64,000 bases of DNA from Cryptomeria japonica (GCF_030272615.1 NC_081412.1:548916488-548980487); one strand, 5' to 3'; shown: positions 1 through 9,996, numbered from the stretch's first letter. Notes: a model not told the origin generated them from the letters alone. Program-made: numbers and translations.

Positions 1-67
1 GTAACTCTAAGTCTTGAAGACGGGATACTCTGTATGCTTCATCATCGATGAGATTGTGCAATGAAAC

Positions 68-1099
68 TCATAATGATGGTATCTCGACCTCAATAGGTAA
101 GATAGCTTCAGCACCATAGACCAATGAGTAAGGAGTTGCACCTGTAGGGGTCCGAATGCTAGTTCGATATGCCCATAGCGCTGGATTTAGTTGAACATGC
201 CAATCACGACCGGCATCATTGACTGTCTTCTTTAGGATTCTCAATATGTTTTTATTGGATGCTTCGGCTTGACCATTGCCTTGTGGGTAATAGGGAGTGG
301 AAAAGCGGTGTTGGATATGAAATTTCTCACAAAGCTCACGGACATCCTGATTTTTGAAAGGGAGACCGTTATCTGTGACAATGGACATGGGCACACCATA
401 CCGGCAGATGATGTAATTGAGGATGAATGAGGCGATCTGCTTGCCGGTGACTTGGGTAAGTGGAACAGCTTCGATCCACTTGGTGAAATATTCGGTGGCG
501 GTAATAATGAATTTATGGCCATTGGATGAAGATGGATGGATTTTACCCACAAGATCAAGACCCCATTGACAAAAAGGCCATGGTGTTGTGATTGGTTGCA
601 GTTCTTGAGCTGGTGCATGTATTAGGTTGCCATGAACTTGACATTTTTTGCACTTCCTAACAAAGTAGTAGGAATCCTTTTCCATAGATGGCCAATAGTA
701 TCCAGCTCGCATGATCTTCTTGGCTAGTGATGGACCACTTGAGTGAGTCCCGCAAATTCCTTCATGTACCTCTTCCAAAGCCTTTGTTATCTCACCTTGT
801 TCTAGACATCGAAGGAGAGTACCATCAAGACTGCGTCGGTATAGGGTTTCGGCAATAATGGTATATCGAGCAGTTTGGCGAATGAAGGTTTTACGTTGGT
901 TATTTGATTGGTTGGGAGGAAGGGTGTGATCGCGGAGATAGGTGTAGAACTCACCGTACCATGGGGATTCAGAACCAACAAGGCAACATATCATTTCAGA
1001 TTCGGGGATATCATAAGCGGGGATCCAAAGTTGTTCTACCAAGAACTCGTAGCGTGTTGAATTCTGTGGAAGATCTAGTAGAGATGCGATAGTAGCCAT
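68..1099 (-). CDS. E1 integrase domain (Ty3/gypsy pol, C-terminal part)
   Basis: This open segment of 343 codons encodes the integrase that inserts the cDNA copy into host DNA. The N-terminal zinc module is visible as H112, H119, C150 and C153. The catalytic core has D182 (in GLDLVG), D243 (in VTDNG) and E279 (in GQAEA), with 35 residues between the last two, so the DDE triad is intact. It is in frame with the upstream RNase H segment, and TAG at 1133-1135 separates them, just before a typical IPRDQN tail of the second RNase H. The segment closes with TGA at 68-70, but the same frame stays open to the window edge, so the stop is probably a secondary mutation (CGA to TGA would explain it). The annotated start is only the first Met after the upstream stop. 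The real product is part of a polyprotein. Confidence 0.9.
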   Translation of the reverse strand: MATIASLLDLPQNSTRYEFLVEQLWIPAYDIPESEMICCLVGSESPWYGEFYTYLRDHTLPPNQSNNQRKTFIRQTARYTIIAETLYRRSLDGTLLRCLEQGEITKALEEVHEGICGTHSSGPSLAKKIMRAGYYWPSMEKDSYYFVRKCKKCQVHGNLIHAPAQELQPITTPWPFCQWGLDLVGKIHPSSSNGHKFIITATEYFTKWIEAVPLTQVTGKQIASFILNYIICRYGVPMSIVTDNGLPFKNQDVRELCEKFHIQHRFSTPYYPQGNGQAEASNKNILRILKKTVNDAGRDWHVQLNPALWAYRTSIRTPTGATPYSLVYGAEAILPIEVEIPSL

Positions 1100-1132
1100 A
1101 GCGTCAGCAGCTAGATTCTGATCTCTTGGTAT

Positions 1133-1738
1133 CTACTCAAAAGTGATAATAGTAAATGATGTCTTTAGAGTGTCCACCATTTGCTTGTATGGCATGAGTT
1201 TATCATCTTTGGTCTGATATTCATTAGTTGCTTGTCGAATGACCAGTTGTGAGTCGCCATATACTTGTAGTTCTTTTAATTTCCATTGTATGGCTAGCCT
1301 GAGTCCTGTGATCAAAGCCTCATACTCTGCTATGTTGTTTGTGCATGGAAATGTGAGCTTGTAAGACTTCAGGATGCTATCACCTTGAGGTGTGATAAAC
1401 AGAATGCCTGCCCCCGAGCCGTGCCTAGTGTATGAACCATCAAAGTATAATTTCCATGACTGTGCTTCTGTAATCATGAATATCTCTTCATCTGGAAAAT
1501 TGGAAATGAGAGGATGATCGCCTATGAGAGGTGCATCGGCCAACTGATCTGCAATGACTTGCCCTTTGATAGCTTTACGGTCCACATACTCAATGTCAAA
1601 TTCACTTAGAATCATTACCCATTTGGCCAAGCGACCTGTCAATGCTGCTTTGCTGAGTAAATACTTGAGTGGATCAATCTTTGCAATGAGTTGTACCTTG
1701 TGTGTTAATAGATAGTGCCGCAATTTAGTGGCTGCCAA
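1133..1738 (-). CDS. E1 second (plant-type) RNase H domain
   Basis: This 201-codon segment holds the tail of the regular gypsy RNase H and connection region. From about residue 100 it holds a separate RNase H1-like domain beginning KLYFDGSYTRHGSGAGIL, with further conserved blocks NNIAEYEALITGL and VYGDSQLVI. These carry the D, E and D positions expected of an RNase H active site. A second RNase H placed between the normal one and integrase is a known hallmark of Tat-lineage elements, thought to have been captured separately. TGA at 1757-1759 cuts this segment from the RT frame and TAG at 1133-1135 cuts it from integrase. All three lie in the same frame, so the native product would be one polyprotein. 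Confidence 0.85.
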   Translation of the reverse strand: MAATKLRHYLLTHKVQLIAKIDPLKYLLSKAALTGRLAKWVMILSEFDIEYVDRKAIKGQVIADQLADAPLIGDHPLISNFPDEEIFMITEAQSWKLYFDGSYTRHGSGAGILFITPQGDSILKSYKLTFPCTNNIAEYEALITGLRLAIQWKLKELQVYGDSQLVIRQATNEYQTKDDKLMPYKQMVDTLKTSFTIITFE

Positions 1739-1756
1739 GATTACTGCTAAGCAAGC

Positions 1757-4700
1757 TCACTCAATAGGTGTGTAATTGAGTTCATAGCCAACCAGTGTGC
1801 GAGAGATGTAGTATACAGCACACTCTTTACCTTCTGCATTATGTTGTGCCAGTAGTACACCCAATGCTGTACTTGTTGCCGAGATATAGAGTAATAATAG
1901 TCTACTTGGATCTGGTGGCATCAACAATGGTGGATTCATGAGATAGTCTTTAAGTGCCTGAAATGCTTGCTGGCATCTGTCATCCCATTGAAAGCGTATG
2001 TTCTTGTGTAGCAGGTGTGTGAAGGGGTGACACTTATCAGCCAATTGTGCAATGAATCTTCGGATGGATTGAAGCCGTCCTTGTAATGTCCTTAGCTGAC
2101 TGATATTCCGTGGAGGTGGCATGTCCATTATTGCCTTAACCTTTGCTGGGTCGACCTCAATACCTTTGCTTGAGACAATGTATCCTAGAAGTTTCCCGGA
2201 GGTCACTCCAAAGACACATTTCTTTGGGTTGAGTCGAACATGATATTGTTCCAGTCTATCAAAGATTTGATCTAAGATATGGAGATGTCCTTCTCTTGTG
2301 AGTGATTTTGCTAGTAAATCATCCACATAGTCTTCCATCATAGTATGCATCATGTCATGGAAGATGGTGGTCATTGCTCTTTGATAGGTCGCTCCTGCAT
2401 TCTTTAGACCAAAAGGCATTACATTCCAGCAGTATGTGCCCCATGGACATGTGAAGGCTGTCTTATGTTGATCTTCTGGTGCGATCTTTATTTGATTGTA
2501 TCCTGAAAAGCCATCCATGAGTGAAAGCATGGCATGTCCTGCTGTCAGATCCACTATGATGTCGATATTTGGTAAGGGGAAGTCATCCTTAGGACAGGCC
2601 TTATTTAGATCTCTGAAGTCAGTACAAATGCGGATGCCCCCTTTTGGTTTGCCAACTGGCACGATGTTGGAGATCCATTCTGCATAATCAATTGGTCTAA
2701 TGAAACCAACATCTAGGAGTTTCTTGAGTTCTGTTTTGACTAGCACTGCAATCTGGGGATGCATCTTACGAAGCTTCTGCTTGACAGGTTTGGCTTCTTC
2801 TGCTACGGTGAGGTGATGCATGACTAAATCAGGATCAAGCCTAGGCATGTCTGCATATGACCATGCAAAGTTGATCTGACGCTTCTGGAAGAACTCTATA
2901 AATTGAGGCTGTTCCTCTGGAGTGAGAAGAGATGCCAGATGTATGATATGAGGGTTTTCAGGAGTCCCCACATTGTATTCATTGGTCTCCTCAATGAGAA
3001 TCGTCGATCGTTCCTGTTGTGTACTAGCAGGGAGAATGTCAAACCCTTCATCCTCAGGCACCTCAGAGAGGTTTTCACCATTGGATACGCTCTTTCTTTT
3101 TACTTTTGTCGGATCAAACAGTGCCACAGTGTGGTTTTCACTGGAAGATCCATGTTTTATTGTTATATTTTTGCAGCTGAAGGGTTTGGCATCCGCCCCG
3201 AAGTATGCTGCGCTATTAAGTTCAATGGCGAATCCAGCTTTGTGATCCCCGCTTGGTAGATTATCCCTTAATTCCAAAAAGTCAATGATAGCCTCATCGT
3301 TTTGGAAGAGGTCAAGACATGGAGGATTTGATTGGTTCCATTCGATGAGTTCAGGGTGGATAATGGGCATTACTTCATCGATTAGGTTAAGGGCATTAGA
3401 TGTATCAGTGAGGGTTAAGACAGTGTGGTGAAGGTCGTTGATGGTACTCTCCCTGTCAGAATTAGGCGTAGGATGAGACGTAGGGTCTATGGAAGATGTT
3501 TCCAGCTCAGGTACCCAAGTGGTTTTTATCTGTGCTTCTCCGTAAACAGGGATGTCTTTGCGTGGCGGAGGTGGTGATGTGTCTTCCTCATCTGAAGTGT
3601 TAAGCTGTACAGAATCAAATTCCCACTCATGTGAGTCGGTCTCTGAATCACTTTCCAGCATCCGATTGCTATACCATACTGGGATGTCTTTGGAGTTAAA
3701 CACTGCAGGCGTGATTGGTTTATGTACTTTTGTGGTGATCGATGCTGCAGGAACCGTGATGGGGTTTAAAGGATTTGTTACTGGAAGTATTGGTAATGGT
3801 GACTCAGTGGCTTCTGCTAGAACTACTGGCGCCATAGATGTTGCTGCGGGTTCTGATACAGTTGTTGCTACAGATGGTGTTGCTGATGGGATTACTGGTT
3901 CGTTTGGTGGGATGTTTGGCACTGGTGATGGTTGCGGTGGGGTTGTGAGTCTCGATGGGGCAGTGGGGATAGTGTTTGATGGTGCTTTGAGTATGAAAGG
4001 TGTCCTCTTTGCAGTAGGTGGGCAATATGGTTTGCTAGGTTTTCCTTTAAATCTGAGTTTAGGAAGGACTTCTTTTTCAAAGCCTAGGCCTGTATTACCT
4101 TTGGGCTTGAACTCTGGCAACAACGGTTCTTGTCGTCCTTGTTTGCAGGATCCCAAAGCACTTTGACCATCATATCCCATTCTTTGCATAATGAGGAGGC
4201 CTTTGCCATATTGTTCCGTAGGAAGTGTAACTTGCGGTTTGTCAGTGGTGATGGGATCTTTATAGATCCAGTCCGCTAGGTCCTCATCTTGTGTCTCTTC
4301 CTCTTGACTCTTTCCAAGAATGAAAGGCGTTAAGGCACATGGAGGCGTGATTAGTGGTTGCTGGAGCAACTGCTGTGGTTTACCATGTGTTCTAGGAGAA
4401 GTGGGCATTTGTCCCACACAAAAGAGCTGACTCAAGTTATATTCTCCAGGACCTTCCTCTGCTACTTTCATCTTTAGCTTTTCTTGCTTGGGCATAGGGG
4501 TGTTTGAACTGGCAAGAGAGGCGGGATTTATATATGATGTGGAGGAAATGGCTTCTCTATTATTAGGAACGGTAATCTCTGGTTGATGGCTGATATTATG
4601 GCAAAATGCAAAGGGATTTGCATCTCCCAGGATTGTGATCTCGACCCCGTTATGTGGGAACTTGATACATTGATGGTAGGTAGATGGAACAGCTTGCATG

Positions 4701-6991
4701 GCATGTATCCAAGGTCTCCCTAATAATAGATTATATGGCAGAGGAAGGTCCAGAACCTGGCAAATGATGTGTTTTACCACAGGGCCCACTCGGATTGGTA
4801 GTACCACAGCTCCTTTGGATGAACGCTCTGCATCATCATAGGCCTTGATGGTGATCTTCTTGCGAGGATCCACTGATTCTATTGCATATCCCAATGCTGT
4901 GACCAATTGTAGTGTGCAAATGTTTAGGCCTGCTCCATTATCGATCAAGACTCGCTTGATCCTGTGTTGGTTGACAAAGCCTTCAATGTGGAGTGAGGCG
5001 TTATGAGGTTGTTGGAAAGAAGAGTTGTCACTTTCAGAAAAAGTGAGACAAGGTGATGACTTGAGATTTCCAACCATGGCTTGAAATTGGTCCGTATTCA
5101 GGTTTGCAGGGACTGACGCTTCTTGGAGTGCTTGATCCAAGATTGTTTTATGAGATGGTGATAGGCATAATAGCTCTAAAATGGAAATGAGCGCAGGCGT
5201 TTTATCTAATTGTTCCACAAGATTGTACTGCTTTGGGATGGAGGTGGTGCCTTGTGGAGCTACCTTGATGGTAACTTTGCCGCGACGTGTAACAACATTG
5301 CAATTTGAGGTGGGATTTTTGAAGGTGATAGTTGCAATTTGTTCACTGGCATCATACAGGTGATTTACAGTGTAGTTATATGCAGCCTGCGTATAGTCAG
5401 TGGTATCAGGACCTCGTCTGGAAGTGGAAGGACCCCTTTGATCTTGCGATGGAAGTGGATTCTTGAACATCTGATGATCATTATTGGTTGTTTTTGGGTC
5501 ATGCCCTTCAATTTCAATTTCTCCTTGGTCAATAAGATCCTGAATGAGATCTTTCAATCGATGACAATTACTTGTCTTATGTCCTCTTCCTTGATGGAAC
5601 TCACAATGTTCAGTATCTCTCCACCATGCCGGTTTGACTTGAGGCTCATAATTTGATAACTTAGGTAAAGTGATCAAATTCTGAGAAATGAGTTGTCGCA
5701 TCACTGTTTCAATGGGTTCCCCTAAGGGAGTGTATGTGCGTTTTTGTTTTTGTGGACGAGGTCTTGGTTCATCATGAGATGTGATGCGACCTTGATTAAG
5801 AGGAACATTTGTGTTATTTTGAGGTGGAGGATTTTGTCCTGCAAACCGAACCACAGGTTGTGCATTTTGGACAGTCCGAGCATCCACAACCCCATCATTG
5901 ACGATATTCTTATTCTTGTTCCAGAAGTTCGGTTTATCGCTATTGAAGCGCGGGCGAGGACCATCTTTGGGTTCATTAAAGATTTTGATGAGTCCTTTTT
6001 TGATGAGTGCCCGCTCACATTTTATACCCTTGGTGATCATATCGTTAAAAGAATCTGTGTCTTTGACATCCAGGTGAAATTCCATTTCTTCGTTTAAGTT
6101 GGAAATGAAAATTTCCACTAGTTCTCGTTCAGGTAACTGAAGAGAACGTCTGCTAGACATTTGGCGCCATCGTTGCAGGAATACTGAGAATAATTCACCT
6201 GGTTTTTGTTTGGTGTTGCATAGATCAGCCATGGTGATGTCACGTTCAATATTATAAGAGTAATGAGATAGGAACTTCTGGATGAGTTCCTCAAATGTTC
6301 TTATGCCACCTGGTAGTCGGGAAAACCATGATGTGGTTGTTCCTCCCAAGCTTTGGGGAAAAAGGCGCATTAAGTATGTGTCTTCATATGCAACTTCGAG
6401 ACAAGCGGAATGAAATTCTCGGACATGATCGCAGGGATCTCCCTTTCCTCTATATTTTTCGAATTTTGGTGTTTCGAACCCGCGTGGAAAGGGTGGCATA
6501 TAAAGATTCCTATCAAACGGATAGGGACAGATGTCGTTAAGTGAGAATTGATTGGTCTTAACACCACTATGAAGTTGTTGGGCGAGATTCTCGACTTGTT
6601 GCCGCAACATCTCCATTTCATTTGGAGGAGGAGGTGGTGGGTTACCTTGAGGGATGTTATATCTGATGTGATTTCTACCTCTTTCCTCCTCATGGCGACT
6701 TTGTCTTTCTGATGCTTGTCTTAATTGGGCAAGATCAAAGTCTGAGGGGAGTTTGGCTCCTTCTTGAGCGAGTCTTAAAAAGTGAGCATCCGCATTGCTC
6801 CTTAATATTTCATCAAATAATCTGTTAAAATGAGGGTTATGCTGAACCCTTTCGATTGTTGAAGGAGTGGGAGTACTTGGGTTTTCGTCATTCACATTTC
6901 CTCCCAGTGCTTCTTGAAATTCATTGAGGTTGTCCTCTTCTTCCTCAATTTCTATTTCTCGCTGCCTTGATCGTGATCGGGTTTGAGCCAT
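1757..6991 (-). CDS. E1 gag-protease-G-patch-RT-RNase H polyprotein
   Basis: A 1744-codon frame. Residues 1-130 are acidic and Arg-rich. About 160-335 is the retrotransposon gag core (near PRGFETPKFEKYRGKG and WRQMSSRRSLQLPE). A CHHC variant knuckle (CEFHQGRGHKTSNC) sits near 465-480. The aspartic protease is near 675-770, with active site LIDNGAG. A G-patch-like segment lies near 922-980 (GLLIMQRMGYDGQSALGS, then GNTGLGF). About 1000-1130 is Pro/Thr-rich. RT spans about 1385-1650 with active site YVDDLLAKS near 1557, and the first RNase H begins near 1650. Residues 770-1380 are a long insert between protease and RT. The frame ends at TGA (1757-1759) inside RNase H and continues in frame afterwards. 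The Met start follows a leader that looks noncoding. The product would be the structural, protease and reverse-transcription machinery of the element. Confidence 0.9.
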   Translation of the reverse strand: MAQTRSRSRQREIEIEEEEDNLNEFQEALGGNVNDENPSTPTPSTIERVQHNPHFNRLFDEILRSNADAHFLRLAQEGAKLPSDFDLAQLRQASERQSRHEEERGRNHIRYNIPQGNPPPPPPNEMEMLRQQVENLAQQLHSGVKTNQFSLNDICPYPFDRNLYMPPFPRGFETPKFEKYRGKGDPCDHVREFHSACLEVAYEDTYLMRLFPQSLGGTTTSWFSRLPGGIRTFEELIQKFLSHYSYNIERDITMADLCNTKQKPGELFSVFLQRWRQMSSRRSLQLPERELVEIFISNLNEEMEFHLDVKDTDSFNDMITKGIKCERALIKKGLIKIFNEPKDGPRPRFNSDKPNFWNKNKNIVNDGVVDARTVQNAQPVVRFAGQNPPPQNNTNVPLNQGRITSHDEPRPRPQKQKRTYTPLGEPIETVMRQLISQNLITLPKLSNYEPQVKPAWWRDTEHCEFHQGRGHKTSNCHRLKDLIQDLIDQGEIEIEGHDPKTTNNDHQMFKNPLPSQDQRGPSTSRRGPDTTDYTQAAYNYTVNHLYDASEQIATITFKNPTSNCNVVTRRGKVTIKVAPQGTTSIPKQYNLVEQLDKTPALISILELLCLSPSHKTILDQALQEASVPANLNTDQFQAMVGNLKSSPCLTFSESDNSSFQQPHNASLHIEGFVNQHRIKRVLIDNGAGLNICTLQLVTALGYAIESVDPRKKITIKAYDDAERSSKGAVVLPIRVGPVVKHIICQVLDLPLPYNLLLGRPWIHAMQAVPSTYHQCIKFPHNGVEITILGDANPFAFCHNISHQPEITVPNNREAISSTSYINPASLASSNTPMPKQEKLKMKVAEEGPGEYNLSQLFCVGQMPTSPRTHGKPQQLLQQPLITPPCALTPFILGKSQEEETQDEDLADWIYKDPITTDKPQVTLPTEQYGKGLLIMQRMGYDGQSALGSCKQGRQEPLLPEFKPKGNTGLGFEKEVLPKLRFKGKPSKPYCPPTAKRTPFILKAPSNTIPTAPSRLTTPPQPSPVPNIPPNEPVIPSATPSVATTVSEPAATSMAPVVLAEATESPLPILPVTNPLNPITVPAASITTKVHKPITPAVFNSKDIPVWYSNRMLESDSETDSHEWEFDSVQLNTSDEEDTSPPPPRKDIPVYGEAQIKTTWVPELETSSIDPTSHPTPNSDRESTINDLHHTVLTLTDTSNALNLIDEVMPIIHPELIEWNQSNPPCLDLFQNDEAIIDFLELRDNLPSGDHKAGFAIELNSAAYFGADAKPFSCKNITIKHGSSSENHTVALFDPTKVKRKSVSNGENLSEVPEDEGFDILPASTQQERSTILIEETNEYNVGTPENPHIIHLASLLTPEEQPQFIEFFQKRQINFAWSYADMPRLDPDLVMHHLTVAEEAKPVKQKLRKMHPQIAVLVKTELKKLLDVGFIRPIDYAEWISNIVPVGKPKGGIRICTDFRDLNKACPKDDFPLPNIDIIVDLTAGHAMLSLMDGFSGYNQIKIAPEDQHKTAFTCPWGTYCWNVMPFGLKNAGATYQRAMTTIFHDMMHTMMEDYVDDLLAKSLTREGHLHILDQIFDRLEQYHVRLNPKKCVFGVTSGKLLGYIVSSKGIEVDPAKVKAIMDMPPPRNISQLRTLQGRLQSIRRFIAQLADKCHPFTHLLHKNIRFQWDDRCQQAFQALKDYLMNPPLLMPPDPSRLLLLYISATSTALGVLLAQHNAEGKECAVYYISRTLVGYELNYTPIE

Positions 6992-9451
6992 TTTGTTTGC
7001 AAGTTTGTTTTTGAAGTTGATTGAAGATGATGATGAGTGGTGATGAAGGATGGATGTTTTTAGTGGATTGGTGGTATGTAGGTCTCTAGCACTTTAAGAT
7101 AGATGTAACCAAAATTCCTTCTTTGAATTGCTTGCTTGTTTTGATAAGTTTTGATGTGATAAGGTGTAGAGAAATCTGAGATGTGTTACAGATTTTGACT
7201 ACCTAGTAATGAGAGGATTCACTCATGAACTAGTTTTAACCTGCGTAGATGTGTCTCTTAGGATGAGCTTATCCTAGATGTAGAAACAATCTAAAAGTGA
7301 TGTGATGTGTTTGATTTCAAGCAATATCTAAAAAGAGAATTTGGGACAAGAACCTCTGAATGTTTTGAGAGTTTTGGGATGAATTGATGATGGAGTGATG
7401 ATGTATGAGTGGGATGATGGATGAAAATGTTTTCAACTTTCAATAAAAACTTTGTGTCACAAATGGGACAAACTCTTCTTCTTCCCTTTCAGGGGTTGGT
7501 GGCACTTCTCGAGCTGTGTTGTAGGTGATACAGATGTTTGGGAAGAAATTGGGATTAATCTTTCCTCCTTGATTTTTGTGATAACTCAGAGCTCTATATT
7601 GCATAAAAGCTCTGCGGTTCAATGATTCTGAATCAAACTCATTTGTTTTACCTTGAAGGTATAGACGCATGCGATGTAGAAAGACTCTATGTGAGACAAA
7701 GATTTGTCTATTGATATAGAAGAATTTCCTCCTTTTGATTAAAGCCTTTGAGCTTAGTGGTCTCCTTTTCAAGGTGATATTCTGATGACACTTCTTCTTT
7801 TGCAAGACGTGAAGAATGGTCATAAAATGTGATTCTTTGTTTGTTTGTACCTTGTTTTTGATGTTTTTGGTTGTGCTGACAGATGTTGGATGAATACTTT
7901 GTTTTTGGGGTTGATTTTCTGATTTTTCTTTGACAAGAAAACAAAGCAAGCACACAAACACAAGAATGTTGCCTAAAAAGGCACAAATGAGTATGGGTCT
8001 AGATCAACCCAATCCTTGGACTTGTTTTTGACCCTTCCTTTAGATTTATTTTAAGGTGTATTTCCAAAGCCTGAAGTCGGCTCAATTCGCACTAGGTCTG
8101 TAAAACGAACACACTTCAAACACTTTTTATCCCTAAGGTCAAATGGCCAGTTGTGATAAATTTAGCCCACATCTTGATATTTCTTCGACTTTGGTACTAC
8201 ATACCTTATGAATCCCGCCGTGACAGGTAAGGATGTGATATACTAAGTCTTGCACGAGCATAACAAATAGATGATCCCTATGATGGGGGAGTCACCACTT
8301 TTATCAAGCCACAAGTGACCTTTCAAAAAGCTATGTTTCTACTCAAGGAAATATGTATGGTGAGTATCTTGGGAGCAAAACCATCTATGCTCTTGCACTA
8401 AATTATATCTCAAATATCCTCAATCAATAGAACAGGTGGGCTACTACTTAAAGGTGTTTAGTCATGTTCGATGTTTTTGGACATAAGTTCATTCTGCAGT
8501 GACTCACTTAAGAGCCTTGTAACTGGTGGTGGGGCCCATTTGTCCTTTCGGCCAGTTACACTGTAGGAACAGCTATACCCAAGGCTACAGCTTTCGCTCT
8601 CACCTGATTTCTATAGCGGCTCGAAGGATTTACCGCTCGAGGTCGTTCCCAAGAGTATCGATCCCTTGGCAGGCCTCTCTTAAAAAGATAAAATGTGAGC
8701 GTTACTAACACTTTTCTCTTGCACCTAGGACCACGAGAGCCAAGGGAGAGGATAGTGTGTGTTAGAAGTAGGACCACTCGACTGACTTTTTGTGCACAAG
8801 CGTGCCAAACACGTAAAACACTTGTTCCTTTTAATCCAGCATTTGCAAATGTGATCTAACTATTTGGAGATGTTGCTCCAACAGCCATGGTGTTCTTTTT
8901 AACTTCAAAGCAATATGTTTTGTAATCTAGAAGTTGAAAGTCCTGGTCAACTTAATGAAAAACACGATTGCATGAAGGAAAATTTGTTTTTGCCAAAATG
9001 AAGACAAGTGGATTGTTCTTTTTACTGCACCAAAAATTTGAAGTGTGGATTGTGATTTTTAAGTCCCAATTGATGCAAGAAATAAAGTTTGTTTGGTTGA
9101 TTTTAAGCACCAAAACAAAATGTATCCCTAACTAGAAAACAATGAAACTATTTTTTTGTTTTTTGTGTTTTTAAGTTCTTTTTAAGCACTAAATGAAAAT
9201 TTATTTTTTTTTTTGTGATTTTTGTTGTGTTGTTAACCTGCACAAAGAAAAGAAACAAGTTAATAAAATCAATGCTCAAAGGGGGGGCTTCCACAAGCCT
9301 AATTTTTTATTTTTCGGTTACAAATTTTACAAATCCTGATCCTGAAATGCCCTGAAATTTGACTAAGTCTGAAATTTGGAGGATCTTCCAAAAACTAGAT
9401 TTTGCATTTCAACTCCTAGAGGTCTGAAACCCCTCTCAAACATCCTGAAAG

Positions 9452-9537
9452 TATATATGGAATATAACTTAAAGTATAAGAAAGAGAAAAGATAAGAGGA
9501 AATGTCACTTATACTTAAATGTTATATTCCATATATA
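9452..9537. repeat. Hairpin-forming inverted repeat in E1 leader
   Basis: The arms 9452-9480 and 9508-9537 are near-perfect reverse complements of about 29 bp, around a 27-nt purine-rich loop. The left arm begins TATATATGGAATATAACTT. In element RNA this would fold into a stable stem. Its role is unknown. Confidence 0.8.
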
Positions 9538-9608
9538 TTCTACCTCCCACAAGCCTAAAAAAAAAATTTTATTGGTTACAAGGCCTTTTTTTTATAACGT
9601 TCTGTTAC

Positions 9609-9906
9609 AATAGCGCTAGTCTGTCTGAAAACAGAAGCGCTACTTTAACACAAACGCGCTAGAATATTACAAAAGCGCTAAAATAAAAGATTTTTACAAC
9701 AATACAAAAGCGCTAATTAATGAACAAAAGCGCCAAAATACTGACAAAAGCGCCAAAATACTGACAAAAGCGCTAATTCTTTGACAATAGCGCTATTGTA
9801 AGAACAAAAGCGCTAAAAGACAAAACAACAATAGCGCTAAAAAGAGACAAAAGCGCTAAAAGACAAAAAACAATAGCGCTAAAACGCGACAAAAGCGCCA
9901 AAGCGC
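9609..9906. repeat. Irregular array of AGCGCT/AGCGCC motifs in E1 leader
   Basis: More than a dozen copies of the palindrome AGCGCT, or the near form AGCGCC, lie in about 300 bp, usually as AAAAGCGCTAA or AATAGCGCTAA with spacers of about 10-25 bp rich in ACAA. In the element's sense they read TTAGCGCTTTTG. The array lies about 50 bp downstream of the primer site. Confidence 0.85.
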
Positions 9907-9955
9907 GACCTGTGTGTCAAGTTCAACATTCAAACATGTTAGGTAACAAAAAAAT

Positions 9956-9994
9956 ATCAGAAGGTTGCGTGTTCGATTCACGTCGGGTTCACCA
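9956..9994 (-). promoter_or_regulatory. E1 primer-binding site for tRNA-Trp, 39 nt
   Basis: The plus strand reads as the 3' half of plant tRNA-Trp including CCA: anticodon-stem 3' strand (9957-9961), variable loop (9962-9966), T stem, TTCGATT loop and T stem (9967-9983), acceptor strand (9984-9990), A73 and CCA (9991-9994). The element's RNA is therefore complementary to tRNA positions 38-76. Two bases separate it from the LTR start (TG at 9997). The tRNA identity rests on my recall of the Arabidopsis tRNA-Trp(CCA) sequence. Typical primer sites are 12-18 nt. Confidence 0.85.
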
Positions 9995-9996
9995 AA

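Larger units (their letters stand above)
6992..9955 (-). other. E1 leader between primer site and gag, no convincing gene
   Basis: About 3 kb of untranslated leader, long as is usual for Tat elements. The open stretch at 7440-7961 on the minus strand (173 codons) is rich in Lys, Gln and Ser and has no motif I recognise. Tat relatives can carry an extra ORF before gag, but I do not claim one here. The leader contains a hairpin (9452-9537) and a cluster of AGCGCT motifs (9609-9906), given separately. Confidence 0.55.

Noticed and set aside
3552-4166. 204-codon plus-strand frame rich in Gly, Val and Ser
   Set aside because: It is the shadow of the Pro/Thr-rich spacer of the E1 polyprotein on the other strand.
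7440-7961. 173-codon open frame in the E1 leader as an extra gene
   Set aside because: Low-complexity, Lys/Gln-rich, no domain. Open frames this long occur by chance in such DNA. It cannot be supported without family comparison.
9609-9906. CRISPR-like array
   Set aside because: The repeated unit is only 6-10 bp with irregular spacing, in a plant retrotransposon leader. No repeat-spacer structure.
9956-9994. A tRNA-Trp gene or half-gene on the plus strand
   Set aside because: Only positions 38-76 plus an encoded CCA are present, the 5' half is absent, and it sits exactly at the LTR border, so it is a primer-binding site.
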